A stretch of DNA of 64,000 nucleotides, taken from AC-32 sp963716865 (GTDB lineage: Bacteria; Actinomycetota; Thermoleophilia; Gaiellales; Gaiellaceae). The notes below the pieces were generated by a model that was not told the DNA's origin, made no database searches, and saw only the letters and a program-made list of their open reading frames with translations. Position 1 is the first letter of the stretch, and each line of letters opens with the position of its first letter. Below are positions 45,753-53,615 of this stretch, one piece after another. The translations under genes were made by a program, and so were the position numbers. Location: the NCBI GenBank assembly GCA_963716865.1, contig CAVQUF010000003.1, positions 620,001 through 684,000 of the forward strand, given 5' to 3'.

Positions 45753-46546
45753 GCGCGAGCGACTGGCTCGCTGCGTGCCGCTGGGCGGTCGAGGACGTGC
45801 GCGGCGTGCTTCGTGAGCTCCCCACCCGGGCAGAGCGGGAGCCGGTCGTCGGAGACGGGGTCGGAGGAGACGAGACGACTGCGGTCGACGCGGCCGCCGA
45901 GCGGGTGATCCTGGAGCGGCTCAAGGCGATCGAGGGGGCGACGATCGTCTCCGAGGAGGTTGGCGAGCTGAAGGGCGACGGCGACCTCCGCATCGTCGTC
46001 GACCCGATCGACGGCTCGCTCAACGCGAAGCGCGGGATCCCGTTCTTCTCGCTCTCGGTCGCGATCGCCGACGGCACCACGATGGACGACGTCCTCTTCG
46101 GATACGTGTACGACTTCGGGAGCGGCGAGGAGTGGACGGCCGAGCGGGGCGGCGGCGCGCGCCTGAACGGGGTTGCGCTCGGAGATATCCGCCCGAAGGA
46201 GGAGATCGAGATTCTCTCCTTCGAGGCGACGCTGACCTCCCTTGTTGCCGAGAAGGCGCCCGCGGTGGTGGAGCTCGCCTACCGCCTGCGGATCATGGGT
46301 TCGCTCGCGCTCACGCTCTGCCACCTCGCCGACGGGCGGGTGGATGCTGTGTGCTCGCTGAAGGCCGCGCGAGCCGTGGACATCGCCGCGGCGCAGCTGC
46401 TCGTGCGGGAGCGGGGGCTCGCGATCGATCTGCCGGAGGCGCCTCCGTTCGGCGCGGCGCCGCTCGACGTCGAGGGCCGCTCACGGGTGGTAGCGGCCGC
46501 GACTCCGGAGATCTGCGCCGAGCTGTTCGCCGCACTCTCCCGATGA
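45749..46546 (+). CDS. Inositol monophosphatase family protein
   Basis: A protein of 265 residues of the lithium-sensitive phosphatase superfamily. Metal-site motifs are TIVSEEVGE and IVVDPIDGSLNAKRGIPFF (usual DPIDGT.N). The second signature is weaker: SLKAARAVDIAAAQLLVRE where W(D/E)xAA is usual. Possible substrates include inositol phosphate, fructose-1,6-bisphosphate and PAP. TTG at 45749 overlaps the preceding stop, and the stop overlaps the lipoprotein ATG, so it is part of a tight operon 44673-47615. Confidence 0.83.
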   Translation: MSASDWLAACRWAVEDVRGVLRELPTRAEREPVVGDGVGGDETTAVDAAAERVILERLKAIEGATIVSEEVGELKGDGDLRIVVDPIDGSLNAKRGIPFFSLSVAIADGTTMDDVLFGYVYDFGSGEEWTAERGGGARLNGVALGDIRPKEEIEILSFEATLTSLVAEKAPAVVELAYRLRIMGSLALTLCHLADGRVDAVCSLKAARAVDIAAAQLLVRERGLAIDLPEAPPFGAAPLDVEGRSRVVAAATPEICAELFAALSR

Positions 46547-46956
46547 GGGTTCTGCTCGCGGTACTCGCCCTCGGCACGCTCGCCGGGTGCGGCGGGCATG
46601 CGAAGACGACTGCGACTTCCCGGGCGACCAAGCCCGAGCCGACGATTCACGTCGAGTTCACGGCCGACTCGCACCACCCGCGGGTCGAGAAGCGGTGGCA
46701 CTACGAAGTGCACGTCACAAACGCCGCCGGCAAGCCTCTCGCGGCTGACGTGCACCTGCAGTTCCTGTTCGGGGGTGTTCCGGTTGGGCAGGTGGGGCGC
46801 CACCATGTGGCAAACGGTGTCTGGCGCGAGACATTCGGTATCCCGGGCAACCCGCCGTTCCCCGCGCGGGCACGCGGGCAGCCGCTCGTGCTCCAGGCGG
46901 TCGTTAGGGCGCTCGGGGAGACGCGCAAAGCGAACTACTGGATCGTCGTGCGGTGA
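46543..46956 (+). CDS. Putative lipoprotein of unknown function
   Basis: A protein of 137 residues with a lipoprotein signal (MRVLLAVLALGTLAGC; lipobox LAGC, mature Cys at 16). The exported part is beta-rich, with WHYEVHVTNAAGKPL and ADVHLQFLFGGVPVGQVG, an Ig-like strand pattern. It should sit on the outer face of the membrane. It is coupled by ATGA and GTGA overlaps to the genes before and after, suggesting it serves the ABC transporter encoded next. Confidence 0.7.
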   Translation: MRVLLAVLALGTLAGCGGHAKTTATSRATKPEPTIHVEFTADSHHPRVEKRWHYEVHVTNAAGKPLAADVHLQFLFGGVPVGQVGRHHVANGVWRETFGIPGNPPFPARARGQPLVLQAVVRALGETRKANYWIVVR

Positions 46957-47615
46957 GCGGCGCCGAGGTCGTCGTCGAGCACGTCCGAAAGGGGTTCGAG
47001 GACGGGCGGATCCACGCGCTCGAAGACGTCTCGCTACGCCTCGCGCAGGGCGAGTTCACGGCGCTGACGGGGCCCTCCGGCTCGGGCAAGAGCACGCTCC
47101 TCAACCTCATCGGCGCGCTCGATTGGCCGGACTCCGGCTCGATCGCAGTTGACGGGCAGCCGGTCGGCCGCGGCGGCGACGCGTCCGGCTACCGCGCCCG
47201 CACGGTCGGCTTCGTGTTCCAGTTCCACAACCTGATCCCGGTGCTGTCCGCTTCGGAGAACGTGCAGGTGGCGATGTTCGGGCACGGGCTCTCTCGCCGG
47301 GAACGCGCGCAGCGGGCAGAGGAGTTGCTCGGCGAGGTGGGTCTCGCCCACCGCGTTGCCGCCTTTCCGCCGACGCTCTCGGGCGGCGAGCGCCAGCGGG
47401 TTGCGATCGCGCGCGCGCTCGCGAACGACCCGCGCCTCCTGCTGGCGGATGAGCCCACGGGTGCGCTCGACTCGGAGACCGGCGCGCAGATCGTCACCCT
47501 CTTGCAGCGCCTGCGCGAGAGCCACGGGATGACGATCCTGCTCGTGACGAACGACCGGACGGTCGCCGAGCGCGCCGACCGGCTGCTCGAGCTGCGCGAC
47601 GGCCGGATCAGCTAG
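46953..47615 (+). CDS. ABC transporter ATP-binding protein, LolD/MacB type
   Basis: A protein of 220 residues. Walker A is GPSGSGKSTLLNLIG, the Q-loop VFQFHNLIPVLSA is typical of the MacB/LolD group, the signature is LSGGERQRVAIARAL, and Walker B is LLLADEPTGALD. It should power the FtsX-like permease encoded convergently at 47675-48763. GTG at 46953 overlaps the lipoprotein stop. Partner genes on opposite strands are unusual for this group. Confidence 0.92.
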   Translation: MSGAEVVVEHVRKGFEDGRIHALEDVSLRLAQGEFTALTGPSGSGKSTLLNLIGALDWPDSGSIAVDGQPVGRGGDASGYRARTVGFVFQFHNLIPVLSASENVQVAMFGHGLSRRERAQRAEELLGEVGLAHRVAAFPPTLSGGERQRVAIARALANDPRLLLADEPTGALDSETGAQIVTLLQRLRESHGMTILLVTNDRTVAERADRLLELRDGRIS

Positions 47616-47634
47616 GCATGTCTCTGTGAGCCAT

Positions 47635-47657
47635 GTCCCGGGGACAGTCCCCAGGAC
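47635..47657. terminator. Palindrome between convergent ABC genes, bidirectional terminator candidate
   Basis: GTCC-GGGG pairs with CCCC-GGAC around ACAGT, with one C-A mismatch. It sits 20 bases after the ATPase stop and 17 bases after the permease stop. No T-tract is present. Confidence 0.4.
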
Positions 47658-47674
47658 CTGGCCGAAAGGGACGG

Positions 47675-48763
47675 TCACTCGTGGCGGAGCGCTTCGATCG
47701 GTGCGAGGCGGGTGGCGCGCAGCGTCGGGTAGACGGCACCGAGCAGACCGACGCCGAGCGCGAAGGCCAGGCCCCACGCGAACACGCCGGCGGTGAAGTC
47801 GGGCTGGATCAGCATCCCGCCGCTTCCGGCCGTGAACAGCTCTGCCGCCGCGTACCCGAGGAGGAGCCCCACCGCGAGCGCGAGCAGGCAGATCGCAAGC
47901 GCTTCGCTCACGATCAGCGCCGCAATCCAGCGCGTCGGCCACCCCACCGCGCGGAGGATCCCGATCTCCCGCACCCGCTCGAAGACCGACATCGCCATCG
48001 TGTTCGTGACCGCGATCCCTCCGACGATCAGCGCGAGCAGCGAGATGATCCAGCCGGTCGTGACGATCAGCCGCAGGCTCGTGTCGATCCTGACCGCCTG
48101 CCCCGGCTCGGTCACCGCGACCGTGTTCGGGAAGTCGCTCTCGAGCCGCTTCGCGACCGCCTTCGGCCGGGCCCGGGGCGAGACGGTCACCGCGATCGTC
48201 GTCACCTCATGGGGCCGCTGCGCCAGCCGTTGAACCTCGGCCAGCGGCAACACGGCGCCGCCGTCCACGAACGCGTTGCCGCTGTGGTACAGCCCGGCCA
48301 CGCGAAACGCGTGCGTGCCGATGTGGAGCGGTCCGCCTGGACGAAGGTGAAGGCGCCGCGCCGCCGCGTCGCCGAGCATCGCCTGGTCTCCGGTGGCCCG
48401 CGCCCCCTGCACGACGACCATGCGCTGCGCCGGGAACTCGTTCGGCGCGTAGCCGAAGAGGAGCAGCCGGTTCGTGCTCAGCAGGAAGATCCGCGCCGTC
48501 TCGGCGACGCCGGGCTCGCGGGCGATCTCCCCGGCCAGGCTCTCGGGCAGCACCGACCGCGTCAGGTCCGAGGTCCCCGACTGGAACACGCCGAAGTCAG
48601 CGTGGCCCACGTGGATCAGCTGCGCCGCGGTCTGCTTCGCGCCGTTCGTGATCGCGAGCAGCGCCACGATCAGCCCCACGCCCACGGCAACGCCGGCCGC
48701 GGTGAGCATCGTGCGCGTCGGCCGGCGCCACAGGTTCCTGAACACGAGGCCGGGCCAGGTCAT
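47675..48763 (-). CDS. FtsX-like ABC permease
   Basis: A protein of 362 residues of the MacB/LolCE class. One N-terminal helix (about 17-38, TMLTAAGVAVGVGLIVALLA) is followed by an extracytoplasmic domain of about 210 residues and three C-terminal helices (about 250-350), with VFERVREIGILRAVGW between the first two. Such permeases move lipoproteins, peptides or lipids or pass mechanical force rather than drive classic transport. ATG start. The matching ATPase gene converges with it. Confidence 0.88.
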   Translation of the reverse strand: MTWPGLVFRNLWRRPTRTMLTAAGVAVGVGLIVALLAITNGAKQTAAQLIHVGHADFGVFQSGTSDLTRSVLPESLAGEIAREPGVAETARIFLLSTNRLLLFGYAPNEFPAQRMVVVQGARATGDQAMLGDAAARRLHLRPGGPLHIGTHAFRVAGLYHSGNAFVDGGAVLPLAEVQRLAQRPHEVTTIAVTVSPRARPKAVAKRLESDFPNTVAVTEPGQAVRIDTSLRLIVTTGWIISLLALIVGGIAVTNTMAMSVFERVREIGILRAVGWPTRWIAALIVSEALAICLLALAVGLLLGYAAAELFTAGSGGMLIQPDFTAGVFAWGLAFALGVGLLGAVYPTLRATRLAPIEALRHE

Positions 48764-48778
48764 GGGCGATATCTTCGC

Positions 48779-48784
48779 TAGGCT
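48779..48784 (+). promoter_or_regulatory. -10 box TAGGCT of the Mrp-like gene
   Basis: Nine bases before the ATG at 48794. Confidence 0.5.
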
Positions 48785-48793
48785 CAGCGCACG

Positions 48794-49879
48794 ATGGAAG
48801 CCTTGCGCGAGGAGATCCTGAAGGCGCTCGAGCAGGTCATCGACCCCGAGCTCAAGCGAAACGTGGTGGAGCTGGACATGGTCCGCGACGTTCGCATCGA
48901 GAGCGGCGACGTCACGGTCGAGATCGCGCTCACGGTCGCCGGCTGCCCCCTGCGGGCGAGCTTCGAGGAGCAGGTTGCGAAGGCGCTCGCGCCCGTGGAC
49001 GGGGTGGAGCGGATCGCGCTCGAGTTCGACGTGATGACGCCCGAGGAGCGCTCGGCCCTCACGGCGCGCCTGCGCGGCTCGGTCACCGAGAGGACGAAGG
49101 GGATCGCGCTCGACCGCTCGACCCGCGTGCTCGCGGTCGCGAGCGGCAAGGGCGGCGTCGGAAAGTCGACGCTGAGCGCCAACCTGGCCGCCGCCTTCTC
49201 ACAGATGGGGCAGCGCACGGGGATCCTCGACGCGGACATCTACGGCCACTCGATTCCCCACCTGCTCGGAATCCACCAGAAGCCCGTCGCCGTCGACCGC
49301 ATGATCGTTCCGCCCGTGCGCGGCGAGCTGAAGCTGATGTCGATCGGCTTCTTCCTCGATGACAACCAGCCGGTCATGTGGCGCGGCCCGATGCTCCACC
49401 GCGCGCTCGAGCAGTTCCTCACCGACGTCCACTGGGGCGAGCTGGACACGCTCGTCGTGGACATGCCGCCGGGGACCGGCGACGTGTCGATCTCGCTGGG
49501 TCAGCTGCTCCCGCGCGCGGAGGCGGTGATCGTCACGACGCCGCAGCCGCTGGCGCAGGAGGTTGCCGCCCGCGCCGCGCTGATGGCGCAGAAGACGAAC
49601 ATGCGGCTGCTCGGCGTGATCGAGAACATGAGCGGCGAGGCCTTCGGAAGCGGCGGCGGCGACCGCCTCGCGGACGAGCTGGGCGTGCCCCTGCTGGGTC
49701 GCGTGCCGCTCGACTCGCGCCTGCGCGAGGCCGGCGACGCGGGCGAGCCGCTCGTCGAAGCCGACCCCGATTCCGAGACCGCGCGCACGATCGCGGCGGT
49801 GGCCGCGGCGATCGCGGCGACGAAGCGCGAGGAGGGCGTCGGCATCGTCAAGCCGCTGCCCGTCCTCTCCCAGTCCTAG
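48794..49879 (+). CDS. Mrp/NBP35-family P-loop ATPase (ApbC-like) lacking the CXXC motif
   Basis: A protein of 361 residues. The N-terminal MIP18/DUF59 domain (about 1-80, VIDPELKRNVVELDMVRDV) precedes a ParA-like ATPase domain with deviant Walker A ASGKGGVGKSTLSANL, DADIYGHSIPHLLG and VVDMPPGTGDVS. Mrp proteins carry iron-sulphur clusters to target enzymes using a C-terminal CXXC; here the corresponding stretch reads GVIENMSGEAFGSGGGD without Cys. Cluster binding may be lost or use other residues. A strong hairpin pair follows the stop. Nearby complex I is a plausible client but this is only inference. Confidence 0.88.
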   Translation: MEALREEILKALEQVIDPELKRNVVELDMVRDVRIESGDVTVEIALTVAGCPLRASFEEQVAKALAPVDGVERIALEFDVMTPEERSALTARLRGSVTERTKGIALDRSTRVLAVASGKGGVGKSTLSANLAAAFSQMGQRTGILDADIYGHSIPHLLGIHQKPVAVDRMIVPPVRGELKLMSIGFFLDDNQPVMWRGPMLHRALEQFLTDVHWGELDTLVVDMPPGTGDVSISLGQLLPRAEAVIVTTPQPLAQEVAARAALMAQKTNMRLLGVIENMSGEAFGSGGGDRLADELGVPLLGRVPLDSRLREAGDAGEPLVEADPDSETARTIAAVAAAIAATKREEGVGIVKPLPVLSQS

Positions 49880-49888
49880 AAAACTCGA

Positions 49889-49932
49889 AGGGCGCCCAAA
49901 AGGGCGCCCTCCGGGGTTCCAGCGGACCCCGG
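49889..49932 (+). terminator. Tandem-hairpin terminator after the Mrp-like gene
   Basis: AGGGCGCCC (49889-49897) and GGGCGCCCT (49902-49910) form a perfect nine-pair stem with loop AAAA. A second stem pairs CCGGGGT (49911-49917) with ACCCCGG (49926-49932). There is no T-tract. Confidence 0.7.
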
Positions 49933-50020
49933 GGCTTCTGTACCTTGAGCCCCGCTGAAACTAGGACATAAGACGCCGAAGCGCGAGAAATTGCCGCTCT
50001 CCTTCGTAAGGATTTCGTGA

Positions 50021-50767
50021 ATGCCGCCGGAGAAGGAGCAGATCGTGGGGCGCCTGGCCGGTCTCGGCTTCTCCGAGACGGACGCGGGCACGCTGGCCGA
50101 CCACTTCCTCGATGCCGAAGCGAGGGGAAAGCGCGGCCATGGCCTCTCCCGGGTCGAGTGGCTAACCGGCCTCCCCGACCTCGACCCCGATGCTCGCCCC
50201 GAGCGGCTCGTGCGCGAAGACGCCTACGAGCGCTGGGACGGGAACGGCGCTCTCGGCTACCTCACGCTAGCCGCGATCGTCGAGGCGCAGCTGGTCTCGC
50301 CGCCGGTGCACGCGAGGCTCGTGGTGGCGCAGCGCTGCTTCCCGACCGGAATGCTCGGCTACTGGGCACGCAGGCTGGCGGAAGGCGGGCTCGTCGCGAG
50401 CCTGACCGCCACCTCCCCGACGCGGCTGGCTCATCCCGAGGGCGGCCCGAAGCTCGCGGGCACGAACCCGCTGGCGATCGCGATCCCGGGCTCGGACGGG
50501 AGGTCCCTCGTGGCGGACGTGTCGATGGGAGAGGTCACCTACGGCGACGTGATCGCGGGCGCGGCGACCGAGGAGCAGCTCGTCCCGTTCGGCGGCGAGC
50601 ACGCGCACAAGGCCTTCGCGCTCGCCCTCGGGCTCCAGCTGCTCGTCGATGCGCTCGTCTCCGAGCCGGGCTACGGAGCGGTGCTGCTCGTCGCCCGCCC
50701 GGAGGCGGACCCGGTCCCCGCGCTACGAGCCCGGGCCGGGGGCGTGCGCCTGCCCGGTGACGGCTAG
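50021..50767 (+). CDS. Short malate/lactate/ureidoglycolate dehydrogenase-family (LDH2) protein
   Basis: A protein of 248 residues of the LDH2/MDH2 oxidoreductase family, whose members are normally about 330-350 and reduce 2-oxoacids with NAD(P)H. Seen are RGKRGHGLSRVEW, the substrate-side GTNPLAIAIPGSDG and a HAHKAFALALGLQLLVDAL helix (usual HKGYGLALMVELL). The catalytic His of GHG is kept. About 90 residues are missing, from the middle and from the C-terminal lid. An AAGGA site precedes the ATG. Activity is therefore uncertain. The 3' end overlaps the cupin gene by 45 bases. Confidence 0.75.
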   Translation: MPPEKEQIVGRLAGLGFSETDAGTLADHFLDAEARGKRGHGLSRVEWLTGLPDLDPDARPERLVREDAYERWDGNGALGYLTLAAIVEAQLVSPPVHARLVVAQRCFPTGMLGYWARRLAEGGLVASLTATSPTRLAHPEGGPKLAGTNPLAIAIPGSDGRSLVADVSMGEVTYGDVIAGAATEEQLVPFGGEHAHKAFALALGLQLLVDALVSEPGYGAVLLVARPEADPVPALRARAGGVRLPGDG

Positions 50768-51403
50768 AAAGCGGTCGTTGTCGGCCAGCGCCGCGAAGTC
50801 GTCGTCGGCCGGCGCGTACTTCGCGACCAGCTCCGCATCGAGTCCGGCCGCACGCTCGAGCTGGGCGAGGGCGGCGTCGTCGTTCCCGAGCTTCGCCTCG
50901 AGGCACGCGTAGTTGTAGTACCCCTGCCAGGCGTCCGGGTAGACGGCTATTCCGGCCTCGATCTCGGCGCGAGCCCCTTCGGCGTCGCCCTGGCTCAGGC
51001 GCGAGAATCCAGCGAACGGCCACTCCCAGCCCGACGGCTGGAAGACCTCGCCGGGCTTCGCGCCGATTCCGAGCACGGTCGTGCCCGGCTCGGCGGCAAA
51101 CGCGCTCCGCAGGGTTCCGGGCGGGCAGTGCACGAGCGTGCCCACGGGCGCGTCGTACTCCTCGCCCTCGACCGTGAAGCTCGCGCGGCCCTCGACCACG
51201 ACGTACAGCTCCTCGTGGCCGTCCTGCTCGCGGTGCTCCTCGACGACGCGCTGCCCGGCCTCCTCGGCGGTATACGCGTTGACCCCGAAGGACTGGATGT
51301 CGAAGTAGCGCCTGACCGGGCGCCACGTCAGGCCGTCCTGGCCCTCGATCGGGAAGCTCTCCAGGTCGTCGATGCTCGCCACGCGGTACGCCTGCTCGCT
51401 CAC
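50723..51403 (-). CDS. Cupin-domain protein with TPR-like C terminus
   Basis: A protein of 226 residues. The cupin barrel (about 30-125) contains HREQDGHEELYVVVEGRASF, a modified cupin motif 1, and GTLVHCPPGTLRSAF, part of motif 2. The rest (about 135-210) has a tetratricopeptide-like helix pair (YPDAWQGYYNYACLEAKLGN). The ligand and reaction are unknown. GTG at 51403 overlaps the stop of the DUF1028 gene. It converges with the LDH2-type gene. Confidence 0.75.
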   Translation of the reverse strand: MSEQAYRVASIDDLESFPIEGQDGLTWRPVRRYFDIQSFGVNAYTAEEAGQRVVEEHREQDGHEELYVVVEGRASFTVEGEEYDAPVGTLVHCPPGTLRSAFAAEPGTTVLGIGAKPGEVFQPSGWEWPFAGFSRLSQGDAEGARAEIEAGIAVYPDAWQGYYNYACLEAKLGNDDAALAQLERAAGLDAELVAKYAPADDDFAALADNDRFLAVTGQAHAPGPGS

Positions 51404-52239
51404 GACTGCCTCCTCAGCTCCTCGAGCACGACCGGATCGACCCGCTTTACGCCGTCTACACGCTCCTCGAGGTTCTCGTTTGCGGCCCAGCGGAAGAACG
51501 CTTCGCCGAGCTCGCCCTCGTAGCCCAGACGCGCCAGCCGCTCGGCCAGCTCCGCGGCCAGCTCCCCGTCCACGTCCAGCCACTCGTCCGGCGGCGTCTT
51601 GCCGAAGATCGCCTGGTGCATGACGTAGATGCGGCGCAGCTCCTCGAGCGGCCGCGGGTGCTCGTCCACGCGGAGGTCGACGACGCTGTCCGAGAGCCCC
51701 GCGTAGCCGCCGTCCCGCTCGACGACGAGCAGCGCCGCCGACTGCTGGCCACGGCTGTCGCCCCCGGCTGCCTGGGCGGCGTCGAGGCAGTCGATCAGCC
51801 GCTCGGCCAGCCGACCCTTCCCCGCCTCGAAGGTCTCCGCGATCGCGTCCACGGTCGCGGCCGAGACGAGGATGTTCCCCTGGGCCGCGTAGCATGGGCC
51901 CGTTCGCCCGCCGGCCCAGTCCAGGCACTCGGACCCGGTGAAGCTTGCCCCGCGTCCCTCGCCGTCCACGACCCCGAGCTGGCGGTGATCGCGCCCCTCG
52001 TCGGCGGCGGTCAGGCGCTCGACGACCTGCTCGGCGCTCAGCCCTTCCCGCAGGAGCGCGAGCCCGTCAGGCCCGTAGCGCGGGTTGGCCCAGGCCTGGG
52101 TCGCGACCGCGCCCATGCCCGGCTCGGCCCACGGCACCACCGAGCCGACGCCGAGGAACTTCGACTGCGTCGCCACGCCCCACTGGCCGGCGTCCAGGTC
52201 GCAGGCCGCGATCGAGTACGTAGCGATGACGCTAGCCAT
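51400..52239 (-). CDS. DUF1028 family protein (Ntn-hydrolase-like)
   Basis: A protein of 279 residues matching DUF1028. Typical stretches are TYSIAACDLDAGQWGVATQS, VGSVVPWAEPGMGAVATQAW, RQLGVVDGEGRGASFTG and CYAAQGNILV; the C-terminal half includes SDSVVDLRVDEHPRPLEELR. The fold resembles N-terminal nucleophile hydrolases, but the reaction is unknown. ATG at 52239 overlaps the small upstream gene by eight bases. It is part of a minus-strand operon 53200 to 50723. Confidence 0.82.
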   Translation of the reverse strand: MASVIATYSIAACDLDAGQWGVATQSKFLGVGSVVPWAEPGMGAVATQAWANPRYGPDGLALLREGLSAEQVVERLTAADEGRDHRQLGVVDGEGRGASFTGSECLDWAGGRTGPCYAAQGNILVSAATVDAIAETFEAGKGRLAERLIDCLDAAQAAGGDSRGQQSAALLVVERDGGYAGLSDSVVDLRVDEHPRPLEELRRIYVMHQAIFGKTPPDEWLDVDGELAAELAERLARLGYEGELGEAFFRWAANENLEERVDGVKRVDPVVLEELRRQS

Positions 52240-52507
52240 AGGTGAGCTCTGTCAGGTCGAGGTCGAGGAGCTCGCGATGTTCCTTGGGCACGAGCACCGA
52301 GGCGACTTCGGGGCGCGCTAGCGCGGTTTTGACCGCCTCGGCCGAGTCGGCGCGGACGACGACCGGTCGCCCCGCGTCGTGCGCCTCTCTAAGCGCGGCC
52401 TCGTCGGAGACGTCGTCGAGAACGAGCGCGTCGTCGAGCTCGAGCTCGCCCTCGACCGCGATCTCCGGGACCTGGCGGCCCGTCGCGCCGAACCAGCGTT
52501 CTCGCAT
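52232..52507 (-). CDS. Small acidic protein of unknown function
   Basis: A protein of 91 residues, acidic and soluble (VEGELELDDALVLDDV), with a Rossmann-like beta-alpha-beta pattern (RPVVVRADSAEAVKTAL, then ASVLVPKEHRELLDL). No family recognised. It starts immediately after the stop of the UPF0173 hydrolase gene and overlaps the DUF1028 gene, so it belongs to their operon. Confidence 0.6.
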   Translation of the reverse strand: MRERWFGATGRQVPEIAVEGELELDDALVLDDVSDEAALREAHDAGRPVVVRADSAEAVKTALARPEVASVLVPKEHRELLDLDLTELTYG

Positions 52508-53200
52508 CTAAACCGTGGTCGTCTCCCCCGGCTCGAGCGCGATCACCTCGACGCCGGACGCTTTCTCCCTGAGCTCGTCGGGCGTGCCCGCGAGCAGCGG
52601 GAAGGTGCCGTAGTGGCAGGGGACGCAGCGCTTCGTCCCGAGCAGCTCGAGCGCGACTGCGGCCTCGCGCGGGTCCATCGTGAAGTGGCCGCCGATCGGC
52701 AGCACCGCGACGTCCGGCGAGTAGATCCGCCCGATCAGCTGCATGTCGCCGAAGACGCACGTGTCGCCGGCGAAGTAGATCTTCGTCCCGTTCTCGAACT
52801 CGAGCACGAGCCCGGCCGGCTCGCCCAGGTACGTGCCGTCCTCCGACGAGCTCGAGTGGAACGCGTTCACGAGAGTGAACTTGACCCCGCCGGCCTCGAC
52901 CGTCCCGCCCTTGTTCGGCCCAGGCATCTCGCCGACCTCCGCGCCCTGCCCACCGAGCCAGCCCTTCAGCTCGAGCAGCGCCACGATCTCCGGCTCGAAC
53001 TGCTTGCTCAGCTCGACGGTCTCCCCCACGTGGTCGCCGTGGCCGTGGGTCAGCGCGATCACGTCGATTCGCTCGGGCTCCTTCTCTGCCTCCGGGCACT
53101 TCGGGTTGCCGAGCCACGGATCGACGTAGATCCGCTTCCCGCTCGGCGAGTCGAGGCGGAAGCTTGCGTGGCCCAGCCACGTCAGCGACACATCGGCCAT
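52508..53200 (-). CDS. UPF0173 metal-dependent hydrolase (metallo-beta-lactamase fold)
   Basis: A protein of 230 residues. The metal-binding motif is THGHGDHVGE, with further ligands in IYFAGDTCVFGDMQL and PIGGHFTMDP and a late VPCHYGTFP. The start VSLTWLGHASFRLDS is typical of UPF0173. Substrate unknown. ATG at 53200 is preceded by AAAGGAGC, which is locked into a hairpin with an upstream arm (53205-53248). It leads a minus-strand operon of four genes. Confidence 0.9.
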   Translation of the reverse strand: MADVSLTWLGHASFRLDSPSGKRIYVDPWLGNPKCPEAEKEPERIDVIALTHGHGDHVGETVELSKQFEPEIVALLELKGWLGGQGAEVGEMPGPNKGGTVEAGGVKFTLVNAFHSSSSEDGTYLGEPAGLVLEFENGTKIYFAGDTCVFGDMQLIGRIYSPDVAVLPIGGHFTMDPREAAVALELLGTKRCVPCHYGTFPLLAGTPDELREKASGVEVIALEPGETTTV

Positions 53201-53204
53201 TCGC

Positions 53205-53248
53205 GCTCCTTTCCCACGGGAACCGTGGCGTGAGCGTAACGAAGGAGC
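53205..53248 (-). promoter_or_regulatory. Hairpin masking the Shine-Dalgarno sequence of the UPF0173 gene
   Basis: In the minus-strand RNA, GCTCCTT (53248-53242) can pair with AAGGAGC (53211-53205), which is the Shine-Dalgarno sequence five bases before the ATG at 53200. Between them CCACGG and CCGTGG make a second stem with a three-base loop. The spacer contains the GAGCGTAACGA core of repeat family 1, on the plus strand at 53232-53242. Confidence 0.55.
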
Positions 53249-53276
53249 ATCCGGCCGGACGGCGAACCTGCGTGGC

Positions 53277-53615
53277 ATGCGGCGCGCGCTTGCTGTCGGG
53301 CTCGTGGTGATGGTTGCGGTGGCGGACGGGGCAGGGGCGCACGCGGTCGCCTTCTACGCGTTGCTCCTCGCGGTGCCCGCCGTCGCCGTGGTGGCGCTGG
53401 ACGCGTTCGGCCATGCGCTCGACGGCGCCGGCGACCGCCTGCACGCGCTGCTCTGGGCGGTCGTGCTGGCGCTCGTGGTCGGCGGTGCGGCGGTCCGCGC
53501 TCCGGCGGTGACCGAGGGCGCGGTGCCCGGCGTCGCCCGCTCGGCGCTCGTCGCGTGCCTGGCGCTCATCTGCGTCCAGGCGCTGCTCGGCGTCGCCGCA
53601 GAGCTCCGCCGCTAG
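53277..53615 (+). CDS. Small membrane protein of unknown function
   Basis: A protein of 112 residues with about four hydrophobic segments (about 5-20, 22-42, 58-74 and 88-106) and almost no polar loops. It begins MRRALAVGLVVMVAVADGAG. No family recognised. It is monocistronic, divergent from the UPF0173 operon, and followed by the structured gap. Confidence 0.6.
   Translation: MRRALAVGLVVMVAVADGAGAHAVAFYALLLAVPAVAVVALDAFGHALDGAGDRLHALLWAVVLALVVGGAAVRAPAVTEGAVPGVARSALVACLALICVQALLGVAAELRR

Noticed and set aside
47631..47660. GGGGACAGTCCCC palindrome as a mobile-element end or operator
   Set aside because: A single copy in this window between convergent genes; a terminator-like role is the simpler reading.
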